From Tissierellia bacterium (GTDB lineage Bacteria; Bacillota; Clostridia; Tissierellales; Tepidimicrobiaceae), in assembly GCA_012518745.1 (NCBI GenBank), contig JAAYRM010000161.1, forward strand, positions 1-5,225: a stretch of DNA of 5,225 bases. The letters run 5' to 3'. Position 1 is the first letter of the stretch, and every line of letters starts with the position of its first letter. The position numbers were made by a program, and so were the translations under genes. A model generated the notes under the pieces. That model had not been told where the DNA came from, ran no database searches, and saw only the letters and a list, made by a program, of their open reading frames with translations. Positions 1 through 5,163 of this stretch are shown piece after piece.

Positions 1-531
1 ATAAACGTAACCATATTATCCATAGTGCTCATAACCACAATAGTGATGATAGCATTTAGATCCATAGCCATACCCGTAATACTGGTATTTATAATACAGC
101 TGGGGATATGGATAAACCTAGCAATCCCCTATATGCAGGGGATGACCTTAAATTTTATAAGCTTCATAATAATAGGGGCCATACAATTGGGAGCGACGAT
201 AGACTATGCAATACTGTTCACATCCAGATATGCTGAAAACTTAGGGGATATGAAGCATAGGGAGGCGGCAATAGTGCAAACGGTAGTGGATACTGGAAGG
301 CCTATACTCACATCGGCATTGATACTATCCACGGGGACACTCAGCGTATATATTATAACCAGTATGGGTAATACCAAGGAATTGACATTGTTAATAGGTA
401 GGGGAGCCATAATATCCTTCATATTGGTATTGATGGTACTTCCATCACTATTGATAGTATTCGATAGGGTGATTAGGAAGACGACGAAGGGTTGGCCTGA
501 AATTGAAAATAAGGGGAGGGAGTTGAGTTGA
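1..531 (+). CDS. MMPL/RND-superfamily transporter, C-terminal fragment (5' end outside window)
   Basis: The reading frame is open from the first base, so this is the last 176 residues of a larger protein cut by the window edge; the GTG at 25 is internal, not a start. Five hydrophobic helices are visible, at about residues 3-19, 21-43, 50-73, 98-118 and 125-147. They match TM8-TM12 of an RND-fold permease. The third helix carries GATIDYAIL followed by SRYAE; Asp68-Tyr69 corresponds to the Asp-Tyr proton-relay pair of MmpL-type transporters. The tail after LPSLLIVFD is short, basic and presumably cytoplasmic. Family knowledge: MMPL proteins use the proton gradient to export lipids or other envelope molecules. 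The substrate cannot be read from this fragment. The stop codon overlaps the start of the downstream coiled-coil gene, which suggests that the two products work together. The superfamily call is firm; the subfamily is not. Confidence 0.88.
   Translation: MNVTILSIVLITTIVMIAFRSIAIPVILVFIIQLGIWINLAIPYMQGMTLNFISFIIIGAIQLGATIDYAILFTSRYAENLGDMKHREAAIVQTVVDTGRPILTSALILSTGTLSVYIITSMGNTKELTLLIGRGAIISFILVLMVLPSLLIVFDRVIRKTTKGWPEIENKGRELS
513..520 (+). promoter_or_regulatory. Shine-Dalgarno site that decides a TTG start
   Basis: GGGGAGGG lies inside the last codons of the transporter gene and ends 7 bases before the TTG at 528. No ATG or GTG is better placed, and the protein from this TTG begins with a typical signal peptide (MKRILSILIV). 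This supports TTG as the start and termination-reinitiation coupling across the TTGA overlap at 528-531. Confidence 0.75.
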
Positions 532-2132
532 AAAGGATTTTATCGATCTTGATAGTATTGAGCATAATATTCTCCACATCCTTATATGCCCTTGCGGAGG
601 CCTCAAAGGATGAGACCATATACGTCAGCCTGAAGCATGATGGGCGTGTGGAGGATTTAAAGATAATCAATAGGATACATGGCAATAGCGACGAGAAATA
701 TTATATAGATTATGGGGAGTACGGCTATATAAAACCCCTAATAGATGGAATAGATCCGATAATGGAAAGGGACAGGGTCAAATGGCCTCTGAAGGATCTA
801 GAGAATAGGGATATATATTACGAAGGCACGGTAAGCAAGGATTTACCCATGGCTATAGACATAAGGTATTTTCTAGATGGTAAGGAAGTAGCTGGAGAGG
901 AATTGGCGGGCAAATCTGGGGATTTCCGCATGAGCATATCCATAGAGGATGAGGCCAATCTGAGCACCCAGATACAGGTGCCGTTGGATGTAGATGTATT
1001 CTCGGAGATGAGGGTGGACAATGGAACCATATCGGTGGTGGGGAAGACCATGATGGTGGTATTTACCTATCTACCCGTGCTGGGGGATGGCCAATTCACA
1101 TTGGAGGCCAAGGGGCGGGATATAGAGCTGGATTCCATCATGATAACCTCTACTAATTCCGAATTGCCCTTCCTCGATGAGCTGGATGAATTCTCATCTG
1201 GAGTTGATGAACTAGCCGATGCATTTGATAGGTTAGCGGATGGATCCAACGAACTGAATAGGGGAACCCTTAAATTGCGGGATGGATTGAAAGAACTGGA
1301 TGGCGGAATTGGGGAATTTGAGACGGGATTTAGGAAAATGAATAGCCAAACCGGCCAGATATCCAAGGGGTTCAATCAATTCAACGAGGGATTCGGTGAA
1401 CTGAAGGATGGCATGGATGGATTGGTAGAGGGGACAGAGGACCTGAATAACAGGTTTGAGGATATAATCGGGGGTAGGGATGATCTTGAGGAAAGCCTAT
1501 CCCAGTTGGAAGAACTGCTCAAGGCATTGGAGGATATCAGGGACGGATTAGGGGAATATCCGGGGGGGCAACAGATAATCGAAGATATATTGGAAGAGGC
1601 TGGATTCGACAAGGAACAGCTGGAACGAATGGAGAGGATGATGGCCGAGCTCGAGGTTCTATATGAGGATATCCAGGATTTAGATTTCGAGGGGGTATAT
1701 GAGGAACTTCAATCCCTGCCCAAGAATATAGATAGGATGTATGATGGACATACCCAATTGATAGCTGGATTGGACACCCTATTTATGGGCTTGGATTCGA
1801 TGGGTGAGGGCATGTCCAGACTCAGGAACAATACTAGGACCCTGCCAAATCGTGTAGGCCAACTAGCCGATGGACAGGGGGAATTAACCCATGGCATATC
1901 GAGATTGAGGGATGAGGGAATCGGTGGGATAGAGGATTTTCTAGATAAGTTCATGATGGAAGATGATGGTTATAAGTCCTTTGTAGATGATAGAAATGAA
2001 AACAATTCAACCTGCCAATTCATAATGAAGACCCCAGCAATAGCTATGGAAAAGGATGATGATATGGCGATAATTGATAAGGATGAGAGGAACCTCTTGC
2101 AGAGGATATTGGATCTATTTAGAAGGAAATAA
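528..2132 (+). CDS. Exported coiled-coil protein with Leu/Gly heptad repeats (YhgE/Pip-like, TIGR03057-type), partner of the MMPL transporter
   Basis: This 534-residue protein starts at TTG. It has an N-terminal signal peptide (about residues 1-23, Ala-Leu-Ala before the likely cleavage site) with no lipobox Cys. Residues 24-210 form a beta-rich domain. From about 218 to 465 there is a long helical region dominated by spaced Leu and Gly (such as ELADAFDRLADGSNEL, KLRDGLKELDGG, ELKDGMDGLVEGTEDL). This is the x-x-x-Leu-x-x-Gly heptad pattern known from YhgE/Pip-type exported proteins. A more acidic coiled coil without Gly lies at about 318-395. Near the C-terminus, SFVDDRNENNSTCQFIMKT (484-502) resembles a segment I recall in related proteins next to MMPL transporters. 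The end (LLQRILDLFRRK) is a short amphipathic basic helix, and no C-terminal transmembrane segment is seen, unlike classic YhgE. It overlaps the transporter gene by 4 bases, so a role as an extracytoplasmic partner of the transporter is inferred. Its biochemical function is unknown. Confidence 0.8.
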   Translation: MKRILSILIVLSIIFSTSLYALAEASKDETIYVSLKHDGRVEDLKIINRIHGNSDEKYYIDYGEYGYIKPLIDGIDPIMERDRVKWPLKDLENRDIYYEGTVSKDLPMAIDIRYFLDGKEVAGEELAGKSGDFRMSISIEDEANLSTQIQVPLDVDVFSEMRVDNGTISVVGKTMMVVFTYLPVLGDGQFTLEAKGRDIELDSIMITSTNSELPFLDELDEFSSGVDELADAFDRLADGSNELNRGTLKLRDGLKELDGGIGEFETGFRKMNSQTGQISKGFNQFNEGFGELKDGMDGLVEGTEDLNNRFEDIIGGRDDLEESLSQLEELLKALEDIRDGLGEYPGGQQIIEDILEEAGFDKEQLERMERMMAELEVLYEDIQDLDFEGVYEELQSLPKNIDRMYDGHTQLIAGLDTLFMGLDSMGEGMSRLRNNTRTLPNRVGQLADGQGELTHGISRLRDEGIGGIEDFLDKFMMEDDGYKSFVDDRNENNSTCQFIMKTPAIAMEKDDDMAIIDKDERNLLQRILDLFRRK

Positions 2133-2135
2133 AAT

Positions 2136-2168
2136 AACCCTTTTAGGTTTTAATAACCTAAGAGGGTT
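2136..2168. terminator. Bidirectional intrinsic terminator between convergent genes
   Basis: A 14-base-pair stem (2136-2149 with 2155-2168, one G-U pair, 5-base loop TTAAT) starts 4 bases after the stop of the heptad-repeat gene and ends 6 bases before the stop of the bactofilin gene. On the plus strand it is followed by TTAATCATTATT. On the minus strand it is followed by ATTTTATTT. Both sides are T-rich, so it probably ends transcription from both operons. Confidence 0.85.
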
Positions 2169-2174
2169 TAATCA

Positions 2175-2591
2175 TTATTGGGCCCCTTCATCCTCATCGA
2201 ATAGATTGGGCTCCGGTATCTTTATGTTGTCCGAAGAATTTAACATCTTACAATTGCCTTCAAATCTAGCGTCCTCATGTATTACTAGGGATTTTACCTC
2301 CATATCCCCCATTATAACCCCTGAAGATAATAGGATGAGCGAATCCTTGACCTCTATATTGCCATCGATACTTCCGGCTACTGTAAGATTATTGCAGGAT
2401 ATATCACCGGATATCTTTCCCTGTTCCCCTAATGAGATATCCCCATCATAGGCTATATCCCCCTCAATAGTGCCATCCACTCTGATATTGCCATTGCCCT
2501 TTATCGTACCCACCACTGTCATATTCTCTCCTATTAGCGAATCTATATCCACGGATTTGGCGGGTATCTCTTCCTTCCTTTTTCCAAACAT
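2175..2591 (-). CDS. Bactofilin (polymer-forming cytoskeletal protein)
   Basis: The 138-residue product is of normal size for the family. Residues about 18-117 form the bactofilin right-handed beta-helix. They show the typical periodic short strands with Gly turns: NIRVDGTIEGDI (35-46), GKISGDISCNNLTVAGSIDGNI (58-79, read across the turns) and GVIMGDMEVKSLVI (91-104). The flanks are short and disordered; the C-terminal tail is acidic with a Pro (IPEPNLFDEDEGAQ). The N-terminus MFGKRK is hydrophobic then basic, like the membrane-targeting peptide described for several bactofilins. Bactofilins polymerise without nucleotide on the inner membrane face and often localise cell-wall enzymes. The ATG has an ideal AGGAGG at 2604-2599, with 7 bases between. 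It is the last gene of the operon, 22 bases after the M23 peptidase stop, and bactofilin-M23 pairing is a recurrent arrangement. The family call is secure. Confidence 0.95.
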   Translation of the reverse strand: MFGKRKEEIPAKSVDIDSLIGENMTVVGTIKGNGNIRVDGTIEGDIAYDGDISLGEQGKISGDISCNNLTVAGSIDGNIEVKDSLILLSSGVIMGDMEVKSLVIHEDARFEGNCKMLNSSDNIKIPEPNLFDEDEGAQ

Positions 2592-2598
2592 TGAATTT

Positions 2599-2604
2599 CC
2601 TCCT
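2599..2604 (-). promoter_or_regulatory. Ribosome binding site of the bactofilin gene
   Basis: A perfect AGGAGG on the minus strand (CCTCCT on plus) sits 7 bases before the ATG, inside the 22-base gap to the M23 gene. It is clearly stronger than the site of the M23 gene, so the bactofilin may be made in higher amounts than the peptidase, as expected for a polymer subunit (inference). Confidence 0.8.
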
Positions 2605-2613
2605 CATATAATT

Positions 2614-3552
2614 CTATCGATTTAACATCTTTAACGGATTTATTGGATTGCCATGTTTATGTACCTCGAAATGCAGATGACATCCCGTACTCCTACCGGT
2701 AGAGCCCATCTTGGCAATTACCTGACCCCTTTGAACCCGCTCGCCGGGTTTCACCAGTAGTTTTGAATTATGCGCATATAGGGTAGTGTGTTCCGAATTA
2801 TGTTTAATCTCCACGGTTCTTCCATAGCCCGATCTGCTTCCCGCGAAGGTCACCACTCCAGCCCCTGCAGCCCTAACATCGGTTCCGGGTGAATTGGCTA
2901 TATCTATGCCCTTATGAAATCCGGTTCCTCTACCGAGGGGATCACGCCTTTTCCCAAATCTAGAGGTAAGCCTTCCGGATGCAGGCCAGCCATTCGGAAT
3001 GGATTCCAAATACTTAAACCTATTATCTATCTCGGCTATGAAATTCTTGAGCTCTTCCTCCTTCTCATCTAGAACCCCCTTCAGGTTACCGATGCTCTCC
3101 TCTGGTTCTAAATTTCTTAAGGCTGCATTCCTACTCAGCATACTCGATCTAGATGCCATGGTTATCCCAGCCTTTTTCTCCAATTGCTTTTGTAGCCCCT
3201 CTATATCCTTGAGCAATAGATCGGTCTCATCAATCTTTTCCTCCACCTCATCAGCTGTGGCCATCAGGTTCGATATCTCCCGATCCTTATCCAGGCTAAT
3301 TTTCTCTAAGGTGCTGATCTCCTTTTCGAGATTACGGGCTATATGGGTCTTATTCTCATATTCCTCCTGAAATCTAGATATAGATGCCGATATCCAATTA
3401 TATGAGAGGTATAGCAATAGCGAGAACAATGCGATTGAACACAATAGGGCCTTTGGTAGCCAAGGTTCTATGGTTATCCTCCTGACCTTTTTGGTCCCAG
3501 GAACGATAACTATGCATAGCTTGGATTCATCCTTATGTTCCATAGATTTCAT
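2614..3552 (-). CDS. Membrane-anchored M23 (LytM-type) peptidoglycan endopeptidase
   Basis: The 312-residue protein has a cytoplasmic N-tail of about 32 residues, one transmembrane helix (about 33-52), an extracytoplasmic coiled coil (about 56-130 and 152-185), and a C-terminal M23 domain (about 188-308). The catalytic set looks complete: His213 and Asp217 in FHKGIDIA, His261 in LYAH, and His292 and His294 in CHLHFEVH. These match the zinc ligands and catalytic His residues of LytM-type enzymes, so an active zinc endopeptidase that cleaves peptide cross-links is expected. The tail contains CIVIVPGTKKVRRITIEPW, a hydrophobic-basic motif before the membrane helix that recurs in the upstream gene product. 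The start is ambiguous: ATG at 3552 has AAGGA only 3 bases away, while ATG at 3543 (Met4) has it 12 bases away. It sits between the anchor paralogue (37-38 bases upstream) and the bactofilin gene, consistent with a bactofilin-positioned hydrolase of the kind called LmdC in alphaproteobacteria. Confidence 0.93.
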   Translation of the reverse strand: MKSMEHKDESKLCIVIVPGTKKVRRITIEPWLPKALLCSIALFSLLLYLSYNWISASISRFQEEYENKTHIARNLEKEISTLEKISLDKDREISNLMATADEVEEKIDETDLLLKDIEGLQKQLEKKAGITMASRSSMLSRNAALRNLEPEESIGNLKGVLDEKEEELKNFIAEIDNRFKYLESIPNGWPASGRLTSRFGKRRDPLGRGTGFHKGIDIANSPGTDVRAAGAGVVTFAGSRSGYGRTVEIKHNSEHTTLYAHNSKLLVKPGERVQRGQVIAKMGSTGRSTGCHLHFEVHKHGNPINPLKMLNR

Positions 3553-3590
3553 CTTTCCTTTCTTACCTATACATTGTATTCCTATATTAT

Positions 3591-3977
3591 CTATTTTCTA
3601 GCATCGGCCAGTTTCTTCAACCGATTTTTTAATCCATCTATCTGTTCCAGCTTATCTTCCACTTGCTTCATCTTTTTATTTAGACTGTCGTTTTTGGTCT
3701 GCAATTCAAGTTTTAGATCGTCCTTCTCAACATTCAATTCCTTGAGCTCATCGATCCTTTCACCTAATTCAGATATCTGGGCTTCCCTATCCTTGATATC
3801 CCTTCCAATATCTAGCCTTCCATTGATCTTCCAATGGAAAGCCGCGATTACGAACAATAATATGACGGTTAACCCCGCCAAAATAGATCGTGCTACCCAA
3901 CTAGGTAGGTTGATCTGTCGTATCCTTTCGATCTTTGGAATGATCAATATAGATATATTAGATTCCCTATCATCCAT
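3591..3977 (-). CDS. Short membrane-anchored coiled-coil protein, peptidase-less paralogue of the M23 anchor
   Basis: The product has 128 residues: a cytoplasmic N-tail (1-28), one transmembrane helix (about 29-49) and a charged coiled coil (about 53-125) that ends in KLADARK. There is no enzymatic domain. Residues 6-49 align without gaps to residues 10-53 of the downstream M23 peptidase. Shared positions include Ser6/10, Ile10/14, Ile12/16, Pro14/18, Arg20/24, Ile22/26, Trp27/31 and Trp49/53. It is therefore best read as a duplicated anchor that never had, or lost, its peptidase domain. The stop is a clean TAG and no M23 remnant is apparent between 3553 and 3590, so it looks like a designed short gene rather than recent decay. 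It is first in the operon with the M23 and bactofilin genes. AAAGGAGG at 3997-3990 lies an unusually long 12 bases from the ATG. The function is unknown; a partner, competitor or regulator of the peptidase is inferred. Confidence 0.82.
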   Translation of the reverse strand: MDDRESNISILIIPKIERIRQINLPSWVARSILAGLTVILLFVIAAFHWKINGRLDIGRDIKDREAQISELGERIDELKELNVEKDDLKLELQTKNDSLNKKMKQVEDKLEQIDGLKNRLKKLADARK

Positions 3978-3989
3978 AGTAGAAAAAAA

Positions 3990-3997
3990 CCTCCTTT
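3990..3997 (-). promoter_or_regulatory. Ribosome binding site with a long spacer for the anchor-protein gene
   Basis: AAAGGAGG on the minus strand (CCTCCTTT on plus) is a strong anti-16S match, but 12 bases separate it from the ATG at 3977. The spacer contains seven consecutive T residues on the minus strand, and there is no alternative ATG, GTG or TTG in frame between them. The spacing is longer than usual and may lower translation of the first gene in the operon. Confidence 0.65.
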
Positions 3998-4023
3998 AAA
4001 GAATAGATCGGGTACATGTCCAT

Positions 4024-4051
4024 ATTATACCATCTTTATAATTTTTGTAAA
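4024..4051 (-). promoter_or_regulatory. Sigma-A type promoter of the anchor-M23-bactofilin operon
   Basis: On the minus strand, TTTACA (4051-4046, five of six matches to TTGACA) is followed by a 16-base spacer and a perfect TATAAT (4029-4024). The -10 is preceded by TGG, giving an extended -10 (TGGTATAAT). Transcription would start near 4017, leaving a leader of about 40 bases before the ATG at 3977. The upstream DNA is very AT-rich and could serve as an UP element. Confidence 0.72.
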
Positions 4052-4091
4052 ATAAAAATTAACATCTTATAAAAGTATTTTAAAATAGTTA

Positions 4092-4119
4092 TTGACATAT
4101 GTTCATAATGGTGTACAAT
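4092..4119 (+). promoter_or_regulatory. Sigma-A type promoter of the DUF5320-like gene
   Basis: A perfect -35 TTGACA (4092-4097) is followed by a 16-base spacer and TACAAT (4114-4119, five of six matches to TATAAT). The start of transcription would be near 4126, giving a leader of about 47 bases before the ATG at 4173. This promoter is divergent from the minus-strand operon promoter; the two -35 elements are about 40 bases apart, so the units could influence each other. Confidence 0.75.
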
Positions 4120-4137
4120 AGAATTAAATGAACATAT
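4097..4137. promoter_or_regulatory. Perfect inverted repeat over the promoter, candidate repressor operator
   Basis: ATATGTTCAT (4097-4106) and its exact reverse complement ATGAACATAT (4128-4137) flank the -10 box. The dyad centre is at 4117, inside TACAAT, and the arms are 31 bases apart centre to centre, about three helical turns. One arm covers the -35/spacer boundary and the other lies just after the predicted transcription start. Each arm has an ATG-NN-CAT core, resembling the TGAACA/TGTTCA half-sites I recall for ArsR/SmtB-type regulators. The placement suits a repressor. The regulator family is a guess, and no regulator gene is in the window. Confidence 0.55.
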
Positions 4138-4172
4138 ACCCAAAACTATTCGAGATAGAGGGAGGTGTCGAT

Positions 4173-4442
4173 ATGCCTAGGTTTGATGCAACTGGCCCAA
4201 GAGGAATGGGTCCCATGACGGGATGGAGAAGGGGTTATTGTATGCCCAGGGGATATAGGGGCAGAGGAGAAGGCATGGGCTATGGGTATGGAAGGGGTAT
4301 TGCTAGGACTACGCCTCGAAGTGGCCCATGGGTCGACTATGCTGTTGGACCAGAGGACGAGCAGAGGATATTAGAGGAAGAGAGGTCATTTCTAAGGGCT
4401 AGATTGGAAGAGATAGAGGAAATATTGGATGATTCGGAATAG
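4173..4442 (+). CDS. Small Gly/Arg-rich DUF5320-like protein
   Basis: The product has 89 residues from the ATG at 4173, which is chosen because GGAGGTG (4161-4167) sits just upstream and the protein then begins MPRFDATGPRGMGPMTG, the characteristic N-terminus of DUF5320-type proteins. The in-frame ATG at 4128 would add 15 residues but has no ribosome site and lies within the operator arm and beginning of the leader. The first half (1-52) is rich in Gly, Arg, Tyr and Met, with a single Cys at 23 (RRGYCMPRGY). The second half (about 57-86) is an acidic coiled-coil helix (DEQRILEEERSFLRARLEE). Such proteins are found mainly in anaerobes, often beside NifB/NifX-like iron-molybdenum cofactor proteins or Mrp-type ATPases, and their function is not established. 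Here it stands alone between its promoter and a hairpin. No enzymatic motif is seen. Confidence 0.85.
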   Translation: MPRFDATGPRGMGPMTGWRRGYCMPRGYRGRGEGMGYGYGRGIARTTPRSGPWVDYAVGPEDEQRILEEERSFLRARLEEIEEILDDSE

Positions 4443-4448
4443 GAATGG

Positions 4449-4480
4449 GAAGGCGGGGTGGAATATAATACCCCGCCTTC
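4449..4480 (+). terminator. GC-rich hairpin after the DUF5320-like gene, probable terminator
   Basis: An 11-base-pair perfect stem, GAAGGCGGGGT (4449-4459) with ACCCCGCCTTC (4470-4480), has a 10-base AT-rich loop and begins 7 bases after the stop codon. The following sequence (GCTATATATAAAT) is AT-rich but lacks a real T tract, so termination may be partial or the hairpin may mainly protect the 3' end of the mRNA. Confidence 0.6.
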
Positions 4481-4520
4481 GCTATATATAAATAGGATTG
4501 TGCATTGTATACCCTTTACA

Positions 4521-4550
4521 TTGGATAGGATGATGGATAGATGATATAAT
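4521..4550 (+). promoter_or_regulatory. Possible promoter of pcm
   Basis: A perfect TATAAT (4545-4550) lies 28 bases before the ATG of pcm and downstream of the hairpin. The best-placed -35 is the weak TTGGAT (4521-4526) with an 18-base spacer; TTTACA at 4515-4520 is a better hexamer, but its 24-base spacing is too long. The -10 is convincing by position and sequence, the -35 is not. Confidence 0.45.
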
Positions 4551-4578
4551 GTATCTGAATGTTGGGAGGAATTGATAG

Positions 4579-5163
4579 ATGCGTTACAGGGATTTAATGA
4601 ATTTTGCCAATACCCTAGATCGATCCTATTTTATCGATAATGAATATAAGGAATATGCTGATGGGGATTCCCCCCTACCGATAGGACATGGCCAAACCAT
4701 ATCGCAACCGAGCCTAGTCTGGATGATGACTCATCTATTGGATCTAGATGAACACTGCAAGGTTCTGGAAATAGGAACTGGCTCTGGTTATCAGACCGTA
4801 TTCCTAGCCCAATTCTCAAAGGTTGTCTATACCGTGGAGAGGATAGGGGAATTTACGGCCAAGGCGAAAAAAAGGCTAGGGGAATTGGGATATGCTAATA
4901 TAAACTATAAAGTGGGAGATGGAAGTATGGGATGGGAAGAATATGCCCCATATGATAGGATAATGGTTACAGCGGCATCCCGGAAACCGCCCGCGGAATT
5001 GATAGAACAGCTCGCCCTAGGGGGGAAGATGGTCATCCCCATTGGATTCAGAAGAAATCAAGAGCTGCAGCTGATAACGAAGGATATGAATGGAAAGGTG
5101 AAGGTGGAATCTAGGGATAGGGTGCGTTTTGTGGAGTTGAGGGGTAAATATGGTTGGGATTGA
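4579..5163 (+). CDS. pcm: Protein-L-isoaspartate O-methyltransferase
   Basis: The enzyme transfers a methyl group from S-adenosylmethionine to the carboxyl of L-isoaspartyl residues in damaged proteins, which starts their repair in the cytoplasm. The 194-residue product is slightly shorter than the usual 205-215. The family signatures are in order: PLPIGHGQTISQP (33-44 region, substrate site), KVLEIGTGSGYQT (61-73, SAM-binding motif I), VVYTVER (82-88, acidic end of strand 2), GDGSMGW (113-119), APYDRIMVTAA (123-133), GGKMVIPIG (148-156) and the C-terminal VRFVELRGKYGW (182-193). GGGAGGA at 4564-4570 sits 8 bases before the ATG, which fixes the start. It appears to be monocistronic within the window; surE or nlpD-like partners known in proteobacteria are not next to it. 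No key residue seems to be missing. Confidence 0.95.
   Translation: MRYRDLMNFANTLDRSYFIDNEYKEYADGDSPLPIGHGQTISQPSLVWMMTHLLDLDEHCKVLEIGTGSGYQTVFLAQFSKVVYTVERIGEFTAKAKKRLGELGYANINYKVGDGSMGWEEYAPYDRIMVTAASRKPPAELIEQLALGGKMVIPIGFRRNQELQLITKDMNGKVKVESRDRVRFVELRGKYGWD

Noticed and set aside
1190..1460. Apparent tandem DNA repeats (GGATGGATTGA-like words)
   Set aside because: The words recur because of Leu/Asp/Gly heptads in the protein; unit sequence and spacing vary at DNA level, so this is not a satellite or CRISPR-like array.
2074..2451. Plus-strand open frame running from the heptad-repeat gene through the terminator into the bactofilin gene
   Set aside because: It crosses a strong hairpin, is antisense to a clear bactofilin and encodes a sequence without recognisable features.
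2999..3999. Ser/Phe-rich plus-strand open frames opposite the M23 and anchor genes
   Set aside because: Their composition is what the reverse complement of Glu/Lys/Leu coiled-coil genes gives; they lack convincing ribosome sites and overlap firmly identified genes.
4010..4021. GGGTACATGTCC near the start of the minus-strand transcript as an operator
   Set aside because: Only the central ACATGT is palindromic and the flanks do not match, so it is no better than chance.
4092..4119. MerR-type promoter with the dyad between -35 and -10
   Set aside because: MerR-controlled promoters have a long 19-20 base spacer with the dyad inside it; here the spacer is 16 bases and the dyad flanks the -10.
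4128..4172. Upstream in-frame ATG that would extend the DUF5320-like protein by 15 residues
   Set aside because: It has no ribosome binding site, lies within 2-3 bases of the predicted transcription start and inside the dyad arm, and the family's usual N-terminus begins at the ATG at 4173.
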